Origin: Tremella fuciformis
Taxonomy: Eukaryota; Basidiomycota; Tremellomycetes; Tremellales; Tremellaceae
DNA length: 64,000 nt
Assembly: GCA_032768795.1 (NCBI GenBank)
Contig: CP136494.1
Span: 1,054,001-1,118,000, forward strand
Reading direction: 5' to 3'
In this document: in pieces, positions 42,796 to 55,978 of the stretch
How the letters are laid out: every line of letters begins with the position of its first letter
Position numbering within the stretch: the stretch's first letter is position 1
The notes under the pieces: generated by a model
What the model saw: the letters and a program-made list of their open reading frames with translations, nothing else
Told to the model about the DNA's origin: nothing
Databases searched by the model: none
Translations under genes and position numbers: made by a program

Positions 42796-45299
42796 TTATA
42801 CAAACTCGAACCTGCCTTCCCCGCTCGTCATCATCCGCCGGGCATCCTCTGTGCCGACCACCCTCTCAAGCTTCATCCAATCCCATTTTGAAAACAAAAC
42901 CCTCGAGCTGATCTGCCCTTCATCCACCTCGCCTTCGGGCAGTTCGGCACCTGCCGGCCCCAAGAAAGGTGTGCGCAGCATCTCTGAGTAGAATTGCGCG
43001 TGTTCGGGAAGCGAGTAGTACACGATGGTGCGAGAGCCACGAATGCGGTAGCGACGATAGAAGTGCAGACGTTCCGTCATGATGAGGAACGGCTTCTTGC
43101 CTTTGAAGAACACCGTACGTGCCCGCGAGATCTCGGACTTCGACGAGTATCTGTCATCAGTCCGTCTCTCCCACACGACATAGGCTACACCCACTCTGAG
43201 ATTGCGGTGAAATTGATGATATCGTTCTTACGCAGATGATTGACCAACTGCACGTAGTCGAAATAGGAAGGCACGACAATGAGGGTCTTCTCCCTGCAGA
43301 GAGCAGACCTCAACAGTGCAGGGATCGTCTTGGGTTCAGCACACCATCAATATCGCAATTACGATGACCTACCTTCTTCACGAACCAGTCCAGACGCTGG
43401 TCGACCTCATCCAAGACGGCGTCTTCACCAGCTGTCGCTGGCTTGTCAAGGTCGATACGCTCAAATATCTGCTTGACTCCAGGTCGTACACGGTCCAAAA
43501 CGCCGGGGAAAGATGTGGGAGCCAGGCGAACTTTGCCAGCCAGGTTGTGGCAATGATGGTGGAAGAGTGAACGGAACTCCGGTGTCTCGTAACGGGATAG
43601 CAGAATGGTTTGTCGCAGATATTTTGCTCTGAGCCATGAGCTGATCCAATTCTCCACGATCACGGCGAGCAGCGCACTGTTGCTCAAGATACCACTCTTT
43701 CACACGGGAGAAGTCGCATCCGTGCGGCTTCTCCGGGGTCTTATTAACATTCTTGAAGACGAACTGAGATGAGCGACGCTCTCAGGCGCTTCGGACCTCG
43801 TCGCGACTTACCTGCACATGTTCCCAATTCTGCATCTGCATGACGTCTAGGCCATCTGCCACGACGATCTCGAGACTGCTCAGCAGATCCTCGCTCTTTT
43901 CTCTCTCCGCCTGCATCTTGAGTCCGAGCGGGCTCGCCACGAGAATATCGCACTCCATCAATTTGTCCTCATTGGCGGGCATCATGACCACTCTCCACGC
44001 CTTGCGAGTGATCTTGATGCCAAAGCGGAAATTGTCGTCCGAGTTGCCCCGAAAGTTGGCCAGATGGTCTATGGGAAACTCCGTGGCTGCTCTCGGACTG
44101 GCGAGCGGATCTTCGGCAACGGCGGAGATGGAAAAGGACGAGACGAAAGGTCGCTGGTTTTCAATCTGAGTGCCGGGAGGAGCGAGAGGGAAGAGGTGAG
44201 TTTGGAGGTATAGCAGTGCGAGTGATCGGAGAGGAAGGAGGAAGAGGACTTTGGGACGCGTGAAGGACTGGTCTCGCGGCGGGTCGGATAGGGCGGAATG
44301 AGCGAGTTTCTCGTTGTTCCTGATGATTTTTCTGCGGGTCCTGGACCGGTCAGCATCGGTCTAGGGGAGTGTGGCCGAACGAGACGCACTTCAGGACATG
44401 GTTGAGAGCATGCGCAGCGGCCGCTTTACGCACAGCCTCCTTCTTCTCGCTCTGCAAGGATCGCTCCGACCCATCCGCCTCACCGTCAAGGGAGTGAAAG
44501 TAAAAGTCGCGATACGAGCCGAGATGGCCCAAGGCGATTGAAGTGAGCTGACTCGCATCGGTCGCCTTCAGGCTAGAAAGCAGAGCCGGCGTGATCTGGC
44601 TGATCAGTCCATTGCACAAGTCCGACGCGCAAGCTCACTCTGGTCTGAGCCGAGCTTGGCTCACCGCTCGAGGCTGCCAAGCCGGTGCGCAGCTCGACCG
44701 CTTTCCCGAATCCTGCCAGAGAAGTGGGGAAAGACTTCCAATCATCCCTGTCCGCCACCGAGATGTTTTCCCCGGACAGTAGGGAAGGCTTGGCGCCAAA
44801 ATGCTCGTTGAAGAGATCGCTCGTCCCTACATGCGTGTCAGTCAGACGACCCAGCGCCCTTCAAGCTGGACGCACCAGATGGCCCGGCCTCATCTCCAGA
44901 ATCATCGACATCCTCTTGCAAGCCGTGTAGAACACTGCTCCCAGTCGCCTCCGCCTCGGCATCCTCCGCAATGGGCTCAATTGCCTTGACTCGCTGCTTC
45001 CCCTTCCCCTTGCTGGACGCGGTGGCACCGCTGAACGTGCTGCCGCTTGGGCCCACCTCTCCGCCAAAGTTCACACTCTTACGTCTCTTTGGTACGGGAC
45101 TGCCGTCGCCTTCCGCCGATTGGCCGTGACCATTGGCATGCCCACCGCCGTTGCCGTTGACATGGCCATTCGGAACTAGTGGTGAGGCAGAAAGGGAGGG
45201 CGAGCCACGATGTCCGCCAGGCCGGTCGAGTGCGCGGGGTCTTTTGACCGCCGACACATTGAGGAGCGTGAGAAGCTTCAGCTCTGTCGTGGAGGACAT
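42796..45299 (-). CDS. UTP25: Utp25, SSU processome component
   Basis: The ATG at 45299 (MSSTTELKLLTLLN) begins a low-complexity Gly/Asn/His-rich and acidic leader with a nuclear-type basic patch (PVPKRRKSVNF). Then come LFNEHFGAKPSLLS, ALGHLGSYRDFYFHSLDG, LNHVLK, RPKVLFLLPLRSLALLYLQ, MECDILVASPLGLKMQ and LEIVVADGLDVMQMQNWEHV. The C-terminal half has the strongest family marks: SKSEISRARTVFFKGKKPFL, TERLHFYRRYRIRG and IVYYSLPEHAQFYSEML, ending at the TAA at 42796. Utp25 is a DEAD-like but ATPase-deficient protein of U3 snoRNP-dependent 18S rRNA maturation in the nucleolus. Seven or so short introns. Confidence 0.92.
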
Positions 45300-45517
45300 G
45301 TCGCCTCCCAGCCGGATGGAAGCGTGCTGCCAAGAAGCAATACAGAAAGCTCCTTTGAGCGGCAAAATGATTCAGAACCCAAAATTCTGGTCACGTGACC
45401 GCGGCTGACTTTCTTTTGGCTGGTCGATAGATGTGCCGTCATAGATGCATATACAAGCTGGGCCTAGGCGGGGGCGAATGCAATGGAAGAGGCCAGTCAA
45501 GTTGAGTCTGGGTCCGC

Positions 45518-47272
<1,755 letters not shown>

Positions 47273-47736
47273 TTTGGCGCCCGTCACAGCGTGCCACAGG
47301 TCTTGCGGAGCTCGCTGTAGACGGTGACTGGTTGAAGTCTGCAGCAGGACGTAGGCGGTCCCGAGCACAGCAAGGAAAGCGCCCACAAGCAGCGCTGGTC
47401 GAGGAAGGGGAATGATGAGTGTATATGTATGAAAATTTGTGCCCTGTCACGATGCTGTGTGAGTCTCAGAGTGGAATGAGCTACACCGGCTTGGCCCGGC
47501 CCCTGAGCGTCAGGCCTAAGACCGAAAGGATGCGTTGTCAAGGAGGACAGTCGAGGCTGTGTTTCCGGTCGAAGTGGTCGTGCAGGGTGGAGGCGCCCGA
47601 GTGGAGGTGGTCCACACTGTTTCAGGGAGCCTTTTCGTGCTGCATCAAGATCATGAAAGTGTAGATACAATGTCTCCTCTGCAAGACCGCACAGCAGTCT
47701 CACATTCTCCAGGCTCCAGCATCTGCGTCGTGCCAC
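47273..47736. other. Chitinase upstream region with unplaced first exon
   Basis: 464 bp. The part to about 47450 continues the chitinase frame as a membrane segment preceded by a possible acceptor (GACAG/GG) and, in the same frame, a TGA. The ATG-bearing exon should lie between about 47,460 and 47,736 but no clear candidate stands out. Confidence 0.45.
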
Positions 47737-50700
47737 TCAGAAACCAAACAACCTGAACAAGAGGTACAAGACGCTCCCTACAAATCGCAAGGCACTCAAG
47801 CCAAGCACCGCGTAGAAGATGACGGTCAGATACGGGTTGAATGAAGACGAGGTCGAGTCGGCAAAATGCTTGTTGATCCAGTTGGTGAAGACCGAGCTGG
47901 TGAAAAGAAGTATGACAAGCAAGTTGCTGCCGAGGAAAAGAAGCACGACATTGGTACGGAAGTTGCGGTCCTGATCCGCACGTTTCGTTTCGGCTGAGCG
48001 TTTCTCGTGCTTCTCTTTGGCTGGCACCCGCAGCTCTTGCCTTGCCTGCGACCAGAGAGCTTCGACGTCTTCGAGCTTGGTGGGCACGGCGACTTCGAGG
48101 AGCTCTTGGCCGTCCTTCTCGACCTTTTTGGCTTGACCAAGATCTTTTGAGGCGCCGTTGTCGCCCTTGGTGCCCCAGGAGACGTCGTGGAGATTGCAGA
48201 AGGCGTAGATGAGGAGGATGTTGACGTATGATGGAAGAAGAAGAAGGTATTGGACGAAGGAGGTAAGCATGTGCCAAGGCTCGAAATGAAGTATGGATGA
48301 GATGAGGTAAAGGCCATATGTAGCCTGAAATCAGCATGATGCGATGGGAAATGCCAAGACCGTACCAGCAGGGACAAAGCCAGGTCGACAAAGGTCTGAT
48401 TGTGGAAAAGCGCCTTGTAGTCCTCCCAACCTGCCGCAGTGTGAGGGACCGTCTGGTAGACAGTCCATCCGGCGCAGTATAGCAGGATGCCCTGGCAAAT
48501 GGCGAATAAGACGATGCTGGAACATCAGCCCTGAGGCATATGAGCGTATATAGACTGACCAGAGCGTGTACATCCAATTCGATCCTTGCGGCCGATTCCC
48601 CAGGGAACAAACAAGTACGACAAATCTGCTTGTCTGAGCGACAGATAAGATGGGTTCCCCGCCACTCACAGCAAGCCAATGTAGAGCTTGTTGAACACCT
48701 GGAAGATATCATCACCGGCTCCGTAGAATGGGTCATTGCCGCTGGTCACGCTGGAGCTGAGCAGGAAATAGAAGGCTAGGTAAAACGAAGAAAGCGAGAG
48801 CCAATTGAAGATCAAGTTGACTAGGTTATAAAGCGTCACAATCGTCAGGAGGAATTTGCGAATGAAACCGTGACCACTGGTCCAGATGCGGTAGAAGCAC
48901 CACATGGCGTACGTCTGCGCGAAGATCGATCCGTTCAGCCATCGTCGACGCTGTGAAATGAACTCGGGCACGGTGGCGGGGACATCTGTCCCTGCTTTGG
49001 CGGACTTGACGTATTGTAATCTCCATCGAGCGTTCTTCTTGCAGACGATCTCGAAAGCGAGAATCCGGTCCTCCGCCAGGAATTTGTTGCGATCAAAGAT
49101 GCTGGCAGTTGCTCCGGGCAGGTTCATGAGCTCTCCGTGGAAATATGCAGCTAGAGGACCGGTGCCATCGGAGTGGTTGGCTACGGCGGCATAGCGATAG
49201 GCGGAGAATGCGCCTGGCAAGACTGAGATCAGGCCGAAGACAGACTCGAAAGGCTTGTCCAGGATGTTGGACATCTGATCGTGAGCGCCTTCGCCCGCAT
49301 CAAGAAGCAAATTGACCTTGTACTCGAAGTTCTGTCCTGCAACGAGAGGGTTGAAAAGCAGCTTGCCGTACTTGCCCGTGTCCGCGAAGATCTCGCCACA
49401 AGCACCTCCGACATTTGGGTGCTTCTCAAAGCATTTGTATAATTCGTAGATACTCTTGCCAGACGGCTTTGTCCCGACATCAAGCAGGACGCATACGTTT
49501 GGACGGATGAGGGGTCCAAAGGCATTGAAGAACCATCGGTGCGAGTTGAGCTTTTTCTTGTTCTGCTCTTTCAAGCAAAAGAGGATTTGTACGGGCACCG
49601 ATCCAAAGCCTACATCGCCAGTGTCTGAAACAACGACCTGGGAGGTGTACTCGAAGATGTGAGCCTGGGTCTCTTTGCCGGCGACGTGGTCCTTGGCGAC
49701 TCCCTAACTGTCAGCTGCTGCCATGCGAGTTCAATGTCGCGTACCTCGGCGTAAACACCCATAAGTTGCAGGACCTTGAGCACGCGAGGGTCTACGACTT
49801 TTCGTCCGTCTGCGACAATGCAGACCACGACCTTCTTCCATGCGTCTTGGCCCCATGTTTTCGACCGACTGCGCGTACACAGATGTGCGATGTTCTTGAT
49901 GACGCTGTTCAGTGTTCGTAGAAGGAGATCCGAGGTCTCGTTGTACATAGTCATGACGATCTGAAGCTCAGCAAAGGCCTATCCGTAAACAGGTCTCCTT
50001 TGACTCACGAAAAGCTCGGTCTTCCTTCCCCATAGATACTGGCGGAGGTTGAACTTGTTCCGCATGAAGTCGTCCGGGTCACATGTCGCCGCACTGTAGC
50101 GCATCTTGTCCATCTCTTCCTGTTCGAGGCCCAATCCTCGAGTGGTGGGAATGACACCGCGCGGGACGGGGACATCCATAATCAGATTGCCATTGGTGAG
50201 GGGGACAGTCTTGACCACACGTCTCTCGAGGAGCTGATTGCGGACCTGATGCCACTGCGGTCCACCCCATCGGGAGCTGGGCACGGGAGAAGGGGCTCCA
50301 TACATGCCACCTCCATACGGTGTCGGTGGTGGTCGTGGTGGGTAGCCGCCTGGTGTACCCATCGGCATGGGAGGCACGTAATCTCCCACGCCCCACTCTT
50401 TCGCATTCAGATTGGTCGTGGAAGTGAAGGACTTGGAGTCATCGTAGTAATCGTGCGTGTACGATGTGTCGTGACCGTAAGAAGAGGTAAAGGACGGTCG
50501 GGGCTGGAGCTGCTGCTGCTGCGCCGGGGGCTGGTAGGAGGTGGGCGGGACTGGCTGGCTATACATCTCGTGCGACTCGACAGGAGGGACCGGCGAGTGA
50601 CGCTGGACGTTGGTGGACGTCTGCGAGTAGTACGAGTCCTGGTTGGAGAACTGCGAGTACTGTGATTGCTGCAGGTACAGATCGGGGTGAGAGGGTGATG

Positions 50701-50821
50701 GCGATGGCTGGTGGAAGGGAATGGCCGACGGCGGGGTCTGCGAGAAATCGGGCGGGTGGTCATGGTGATTGTACGACCCGTACGACCCATATTGGTCGTG
50801 GTTGCCTTGGTTGTACGACAT
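47737..50821 (-). CDS. Chitin synthase, division 1 (class I-III type)
   Basis: The ATG at 50821 opens a long Gln/Pro/Ser/Tyr-rich cytosolic leader. Next is the chitin synthase N-terminal domain ([38 protein letters not shown]). The GT2 core follows: [67 protein letters not shown], the catalytic [10 protein letters not shown] and the hallmark QRRRWLNGS. The C-terminal half has about seven membrane helices ([38 protein letters not shown]), then a charged loop and two more helices ending LFRLFGF at the TGA at 47737. All catalytic motifs are intact. It makes chitin at the plasma membrane and is flanked by two chitinases on the same strand. Confidence 0.95.
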
Positions 50822-51358
50822 GGCGACTGTATCGGCAGGGGGTAGGACGGTATCTCAGTGATCTGATGAGGCGTCTATGAAGGAGATGATATCAGGGGGC
50901 CGGGGCCGAGAGCGATATTTGTAGTGAGGGTTGAAGGAGGGTCGTGCGGCGATCTCGTTGTCAAAGCGATGTTCGTCGCGTTGGAGGGAGGGTTTGCGGG
51001 TGCAGGCCAGTGTACCGAGGCTGTTGCTCGCCGGGCAGACGGTGCCAGAGCACTGCTAAGATGTATCGCTGGAGAGGACCTGCCTCTGTATTATGGATAG
51101 GGAGGGAAAAGGAGTGGAGTGACGATGACAAGCAGCAGTAAAGAGGGAACGAGCGCGTAGAAATGTGAAACGTCAAAGGGGGAGGACACGGATCATTTAG
51201 TCTATTTCCAGGCACGCGTCGGGGAGCCCCAAAGGGATTACCCTGAATCCCTTTGTCTTGGGCCTGAGGTTGGCAGGGTGGCATTCATCGGGAATCGGGG
51301 TATAGGGCAGCTAGCTACGCAGTACGAAGCAATGTCCGAGATTGTTCAAGAGGAAGCA
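50822..51358. promoter_or_regulatory. Upstream region of chitin synthase
   Basis: 537 bp between the chitin synthase start and the secreted chitinase stop. Short frames on both strands without recognisable content; no gene seen. Confidence 0.4.
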
Positions 51359-53281
51359 CTAGCAACTGCGGATGTTGGCGTACGCTGTGTACATTCAGCA
51401 GCCATTCCATCGAATTGATCTGGATCACGCTCACCAGAATCCGGGTAGCGAAGGGCGTTGTGTGTTCGGTCCAGCCCACCACCAAACCGGTCGAACGTCT
51501 GCGTGACCACATGCACCAGACTTTGCCCGATGGTGATGTTGATACCGCCCACTTGGCCCGAGGTATACTGCGGATCGCACACAGACTGACGTATCTCCGC
51601 ATCCACACTCATACTCAGGTTGAGCGCCCGCCTGTCCTCCTGCAAGCCAGATACGATAGAGCCCACGCGACCGTTCTGCCACTTGTTTCGTCGGGACAGG
51701 TCACGCGTCCTGGAGGACCGGGGGCTCGTCGACGACGCAGCGGGTGCAGCGCTCCAGTCCGAGTCCACCGACCAGTATGCCATGCCGCCGAGATTGTGTT
51801 CGACGACGTATTTGGCCTTCTCAAGCGCCAGGTAGGGAATGTCAAATGACGTCAAATGGGTTGTGTTTCTATCATGATTGGCGCCCAAATCTGTCAGCGA
51901 AAAACACGAGACTCACGGGCTGTACGACCACGATGCTCCGATCTTCGCGTTGTAATAGACGTCCATCTCGCCCGATAGCGGCAAATGACGGTCTGCAAAG
52001 AAACCCGGCTCATCCTGTTCACCATCACCGAGGCCTGGACAGTAAGCTCGTCGTTTGGCTTCAACTTCGAGACGGTCAGACACCCACATGTGTATGGTGT
52101 CCACATACCACTCGTACCATTGAACGCTGTCCCATATGTCGGCATGCCAATGTTGATTTTCCGTGCCGTGGCGCCGGCACCGAGATAGTAGTCGGCGCAC
52201 TGCTTCACAGACACTCCCGAGCCTTGCGGGTTCGGATCCGGGTACAGGTTGGATGCGGGGGTAGTGATGGGCGACCAGTCTCCCGAAAAGTCGTAAGCCA
52301 TCAAGTTCCACATGTCAAGATGGTGGTCCATGCGAGAGATATCGAGGTTGATCCAGTCCTCTGCGCCACAAGGGGCGGCGTACTGCTCTTAGTTGACTTC
52401 GAAATATTCGAACAGTCACGCAAGCGCGGTGAGACTAGGGGATGATTGATGCTCACACTCATCAGAAAGGCGCCAGAGTCGGTTCTTTTGGATAGCCGAT
52501 CCAGCTCGTGGCGGACCCGATTCAGCAGCTCAACCGTCGCTTCTTTGGTTTCATTGGTCGCGCTGCTATGAGCAGAACTCTTTGCAAGACGTGCCCCTTT
52601 CACTATTCATAATCGATGTCAATCCCATCCATGCCGAGATCCTCAATCAGAGCGACAGACGATCTGGCAAACTCCTCGCGCCAGGCTCGGTCTGTTACAT
52701 TGACGAAATTCTGCCTGTAAGACTAATCTTGCATGACACGCTCATACAATCACCTCGCGATAAGACCATCCGCCTACGGACAAGAGGGTCTTCAGATTCC
52801 TATCAGATGAGTCTGATGCCCTGCGAGAAGTCTTGTACGACACACCTCTGCTGCTTCTTGAGCTGGAACAACTGCTTCGCATTCCCTGCAAGCTGGTTCG
52901 CATCCTCGTCCTCGTCCCCCGGGTAGGCATACTGGAGATCCGCCCACGTGTCGCTCAGATAGACAGTGCCGTTGTCAACGTCGACATTGGCGAATGCATA
53001 CAGGAGGTGCGTATAGTCAGGGGAGTTGATGTCGGTCACGAGAAAGTCGATGTCGTCGTAAATTGCCCAGTTTGGCTGCATCTATGGGCGCATGATCGCC
53101 GCTCGGACAGCAAGTCACTCACATAGTAGCCGACCTGGCGGTATCCCTCCCAAGTTCGAGAGTGATCGGCGTGACTTCTTTCTGCAAGACTGGGCTGTGT
53201 GGCGGCTTCCGCGCCACCCAGCAGCGGCGCGGCGCGCACGATGAGTGCCGCCGCAAGGATAGTAGAAAAGATCTCGCGCAT
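51359..53281 (-). CDS. Secreted GH18 chitinase
   Basis: The ATG at 53281 gives MREIFSTILAAALIVRAAP, a clear signal peptide. Then come TWEGYRQVGYY, SPDYTHLLYAFANVDVDNG, VYLSDTWADLQY, LKTLLSVGGWSYRE and LIEDLGMDGIDIDYEY with an intact DxxDxDxE in a single exon. Further exons hold LDMWNLMAYDFSGDW, INIGMPTYGTAFNG, LGGMAYWSVDSDW and a last exon AYANIRSC after YPDS, ending at the TAG at 51359. The segment between SVDSDW and the last exon is long and its splicing is not fully resolved. It should cleave chitin in the wall or outside. It shares the TWAD and VGGWSY segments with the chitinase at 45.5-47.3 kb, so the two look like paralogues flanking the chitin synthase. Confidence 0.88.
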
Positions 53282-53866
53282 ATCTACAAACTGGATCGTT
53301 AAAGAGCGTCAGAGGGTCAGATTACACTATTATATAGGATAGCGATGCGTGGCGAAGCAGAGGGGCATTCCAGCGCCATATATGCATAGGCGGTGTCCGT
53401 GTCGCGCCAAGAAGCGGACGAGGCGGCGCCCATGGCTTGATCGTGACTGCCTTTAGCGCCTACTACAGAACCTTTGCGCTAGCTGGTCAGTCAAGGGGTG
53501 AGTAGTGTCCTCTTCCGTGTGTCAGAGGTACATACTGCTGTATGGCGTGTATCTGTGCAAAGGCCCGCACTTGCTCTGTCGGGCGATTCATGAGTGATCA
53601 CAGCGATGAACAGAGACGACTGAATTCACAGCGTTCTGATGGCATTACGTAATCAAAGCGGAACCAATTGGAAACATCGGAGATCGGAGCTGGCGAGCGG
53701 CAAAAGCAAAAGATCCAACTCGTCTATCGTCCTGCTGCTCAGCTGTCAAAACACTAGGCGTTGATCATTTCGCGGCAATATCGAGAGCGGAAGGTCTACA
53801 CTGCGTGCACTGGGAGTCGGAACCACCATGCTAGTTTTGTGAGGTGGAGCTTGACTGCAATCCAGG
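53282..53866. promoter_or_regulatory. Divergent region, chitinase / mitochondrial-like protein gene
   Basis: 585 bp between divergent starts. Apart from the TATA-like box near 53330 nothing is recognised. Confidence 0.4.
53330..53336 (-). promoter_or_regulatory. TATA-like box upstream of secreted chitinase
   Basis: Minus-strand TATATAA about 50 bp before the ATG at 53281. Confidence 0.4.
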
Positions 53867-55696
53867 ATGCCCAGGTATGCCTCGCCCAAGACCGAGCTGT
53901 CTTCGATGCTGATCGGCAGTCCTGTACGTGCAGTGCCGCTTGTTGCGGGAGCTAGGGCATCCATCACCCGAGCACGCCCTCTCAATGCTCCCCTCCGACT
54001 GTTGGCTACTGCGCTACACACGCCGACCTCCCCCCACCCATTCGCCCAGATCTTCTCCATGCCGTCCTCGACCCTTACACCATCGTCGCTTGCGACCTCT
54101 TCCAAGGTCACGCAGGATCACTTGTCGATTCTCGATCGCCTGTTGTCCCCTTCCGCATCGATCGATCCGCTGATCCACTCGCTGTCCTATGCCAGCGACG
54201 ATGAGCTGTTCCGCGCCCTCGTTTCCGATCTTCTCCCACCCAGCAATGGCAAGGAGAAGGCTTTCGAGCTAGATCCCTCGACTGCCTACATGGCTCTACG
54301 AGCCAGGGACACGTTCCCGACATACCTTCGGTGCATCCCGACGGGTGTATACGCACGACTCAAAGCAGGAGACATGGGCACACATCAGATTCTCGCTAGC
54401 GATCTGCTTCTTGTTCACCCGGATCCCCGTCTGCTCAGAGACATCCTCGAGAACGACTTAGGCCGAGGTCAACGGCGTGTCTCTTCGAGCTCGCTCAGCA
54501 CCTCTGAGAAGGATCTGCAGCCATCGATGCTCATGTCCATTTTCGCCGCGCTTTATCCCCACCTCGCGTTCGCCTCTGTTCCGGCTCTCTCGCTGTCGAC
54601 CACCATGCGCTTGTCGAAGATGCTCATGCAAGATACGCAGGGCCATCATCCTTCTGCGCATCTGTCTCATCTCATGAACCGCCTGTATCAGCTTTCTACA
54701 TGGGACAAGCCGGACGATGTTTGGCCGGTTCTGAGGGTCCTGCTCTATCTCGCCAAAGTCGACCTCGAATCGGCCATACGCATGGTCCGTCGCTTGCTCG
54801 ATGATCGGCGAGTGAGCTTGCCCGTATTTGGCAAGGGCGACCCGGATCATCCTGCTGCAGGCCAGCTCCTGGTGCAGTCCATGCTGCTTCGACTCTGTCA
54901 AACGTGGAGCTACAGCGGCCGAGCTTGGACTGTCACGAAAGAGCTAGTGAAGACCATGGAGGACTCACAGGTCTCCCCGGATGCGTGGAATCTGGCGCTC
55001 GAGTCTGTGCGGGCGGTGTTGGACTCGCCGGCCATACGGAACATCCAAATTCGCAACGAGGTCAAGGGACGCCTGATCAGCCTGGCCACTCTGGCAAAGG
55101 AGCGCCAGGATCTTCATGTGTCCGGCAAGATGGTCGGCAAGCTACTGGATCACATGCGGGACGAGGAGGTCGTGCCGTGGTGTGCCGAGTACCTGGCGCT
55201 GGTGTCCCCCAGCAAAGGTTGGCCAAAGGGCTTGGAACGGCAGCACTTGACGGAGGAGCTGTCCCTGGCGGTTACCAAGGCGTTCATTCCAGTATCAGGG
55301 CAGGGCGAGATGCTCGATCCCATCGACACGTCCGGCTTGCCCAAGAATTTGGCCGACATTCGACTCAATCGCCCCAATGAGACCGACCCTTCGCCCGCGC
55401 ATGTCCTGCGATTTCTCTCGCTCATCACGCGCAAGGTGCCCTTGCTACCGGGCCAGAAGCTCGCCATACAAGACCTGATCATCCGGAACATCGATGCGGT
55501 CCTGGCATATGCCGTCGCGGACTCGCCAGAGAAGCCGAGGATCACTCGGTCTTTCGAGCGCGTTGGCATGCTTTGGTTATCCGGGCTGGTCAGAGCGAGA
55601 CTGAAAGAGGCGTCTGGAGGTCGGCGGACACGATGGCGACAGACGAAGACGCGCAAGTCTGCCGACTCTCCCATCGATCTCAGTGACGACGGCTGA
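53867..55696 (+). CDS. Uncharacterised helical protein, probably mitochondrial
   Basis: An intronless 609-codon frame, unusual among its multi-exon neighbours. Starting at Met14 (53906) instead of the first ATG gives a textbook matrix-targeting leader: MLIGSPVRAVPLVAGARAS, rich in Arg, Ala and Ser and without acids. The rest is alpha-helical with Leu-rich segments spaced like helical repeats (WPVLRVLLYLAKVDLESAI; LLRLCQTWSYSGRAWTVTKE; DAWNLALESVRAVL), reminiscent of PPR-type proteins without clear 35-residue repeats. The C-terminus is very basic (GGRRTRWRQTKTRKS), which could bind RNA. A role in mitochondrial RNA metabolism or translation is a guess from architecture only. Confidence 0.72.
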   Translation: MPRYASPKTELSSMLIGSPVRAVPLVAGARASITRARPLNAPLRLLATALHTPTSPHPFAQIFSMPSSTLTPSSLATSSKVTQDHLSILDRLLSPSASIDPLIHSLSYASDDELFRALVSDLLPPSNGKEKAFELDPSTAYMALRARDTFPTYLRCIPTGVYARLKAGDMGTHQILASDLLLVHPDPRLLRDILENDLGRGQRRVSSSSLSTSEKDLQPSMLMSIFAALYPHLAFASVPALSLSTTMRLSKMLMQDTQGHHPSAHLSHLMNRLYQLSTWDKPDDVWPVLRVLLYLAKVDLESAIRMVRRLLDDRRVSLPVFGKGDPDHPAAGQLLVQSMLLRLCQTWSYSGRAWTVTKELVKTMEDSQVSPDAWNLALESVRAVLDSPAIRNIQIRNEVKGRLISLATLAKERQDLHVSGKMVGKLLDHMRDEEVVPWCAEYLALVSPSKGWPKGLERQHLTEELSLAVTKAFIPVSGQGEMLDPIDTSGLPKNLADIRLNRPNETDPSPAHVLRFLSLITRKVPLLPGQKLAIQDLIIRNIDAVLAYAVADSPEKPRITRSFERVGMLWLSGLVRARLKEASGGRRTRWRQTKTRKSADSPIDLSDDG

Positions 55697-55978
55697 GACT
55701 AGAGCCTGTTGGTCGTACGTATATGCATGGGTATAGACGATAGTAACAGATGGGTCGTAACAACTAGAGACAGGGTTTTCGTCAAGGTCAAAATCAAGAG
55801 CAGATCCCTTGGCGAGAAAGCACACAGGTGGTGTTGGCATTTTATACAGCGCCGTCGATGTTGCGCAAGGTAATGCGGACGACCGGCACGACTGGACCTG
55901 AGTTGTACAGGGTGGGATGGGCACATTCGGCTGTGGACATGGTAATGACATGTCGGAGTCGAACGGTCGGTGGGGCGT

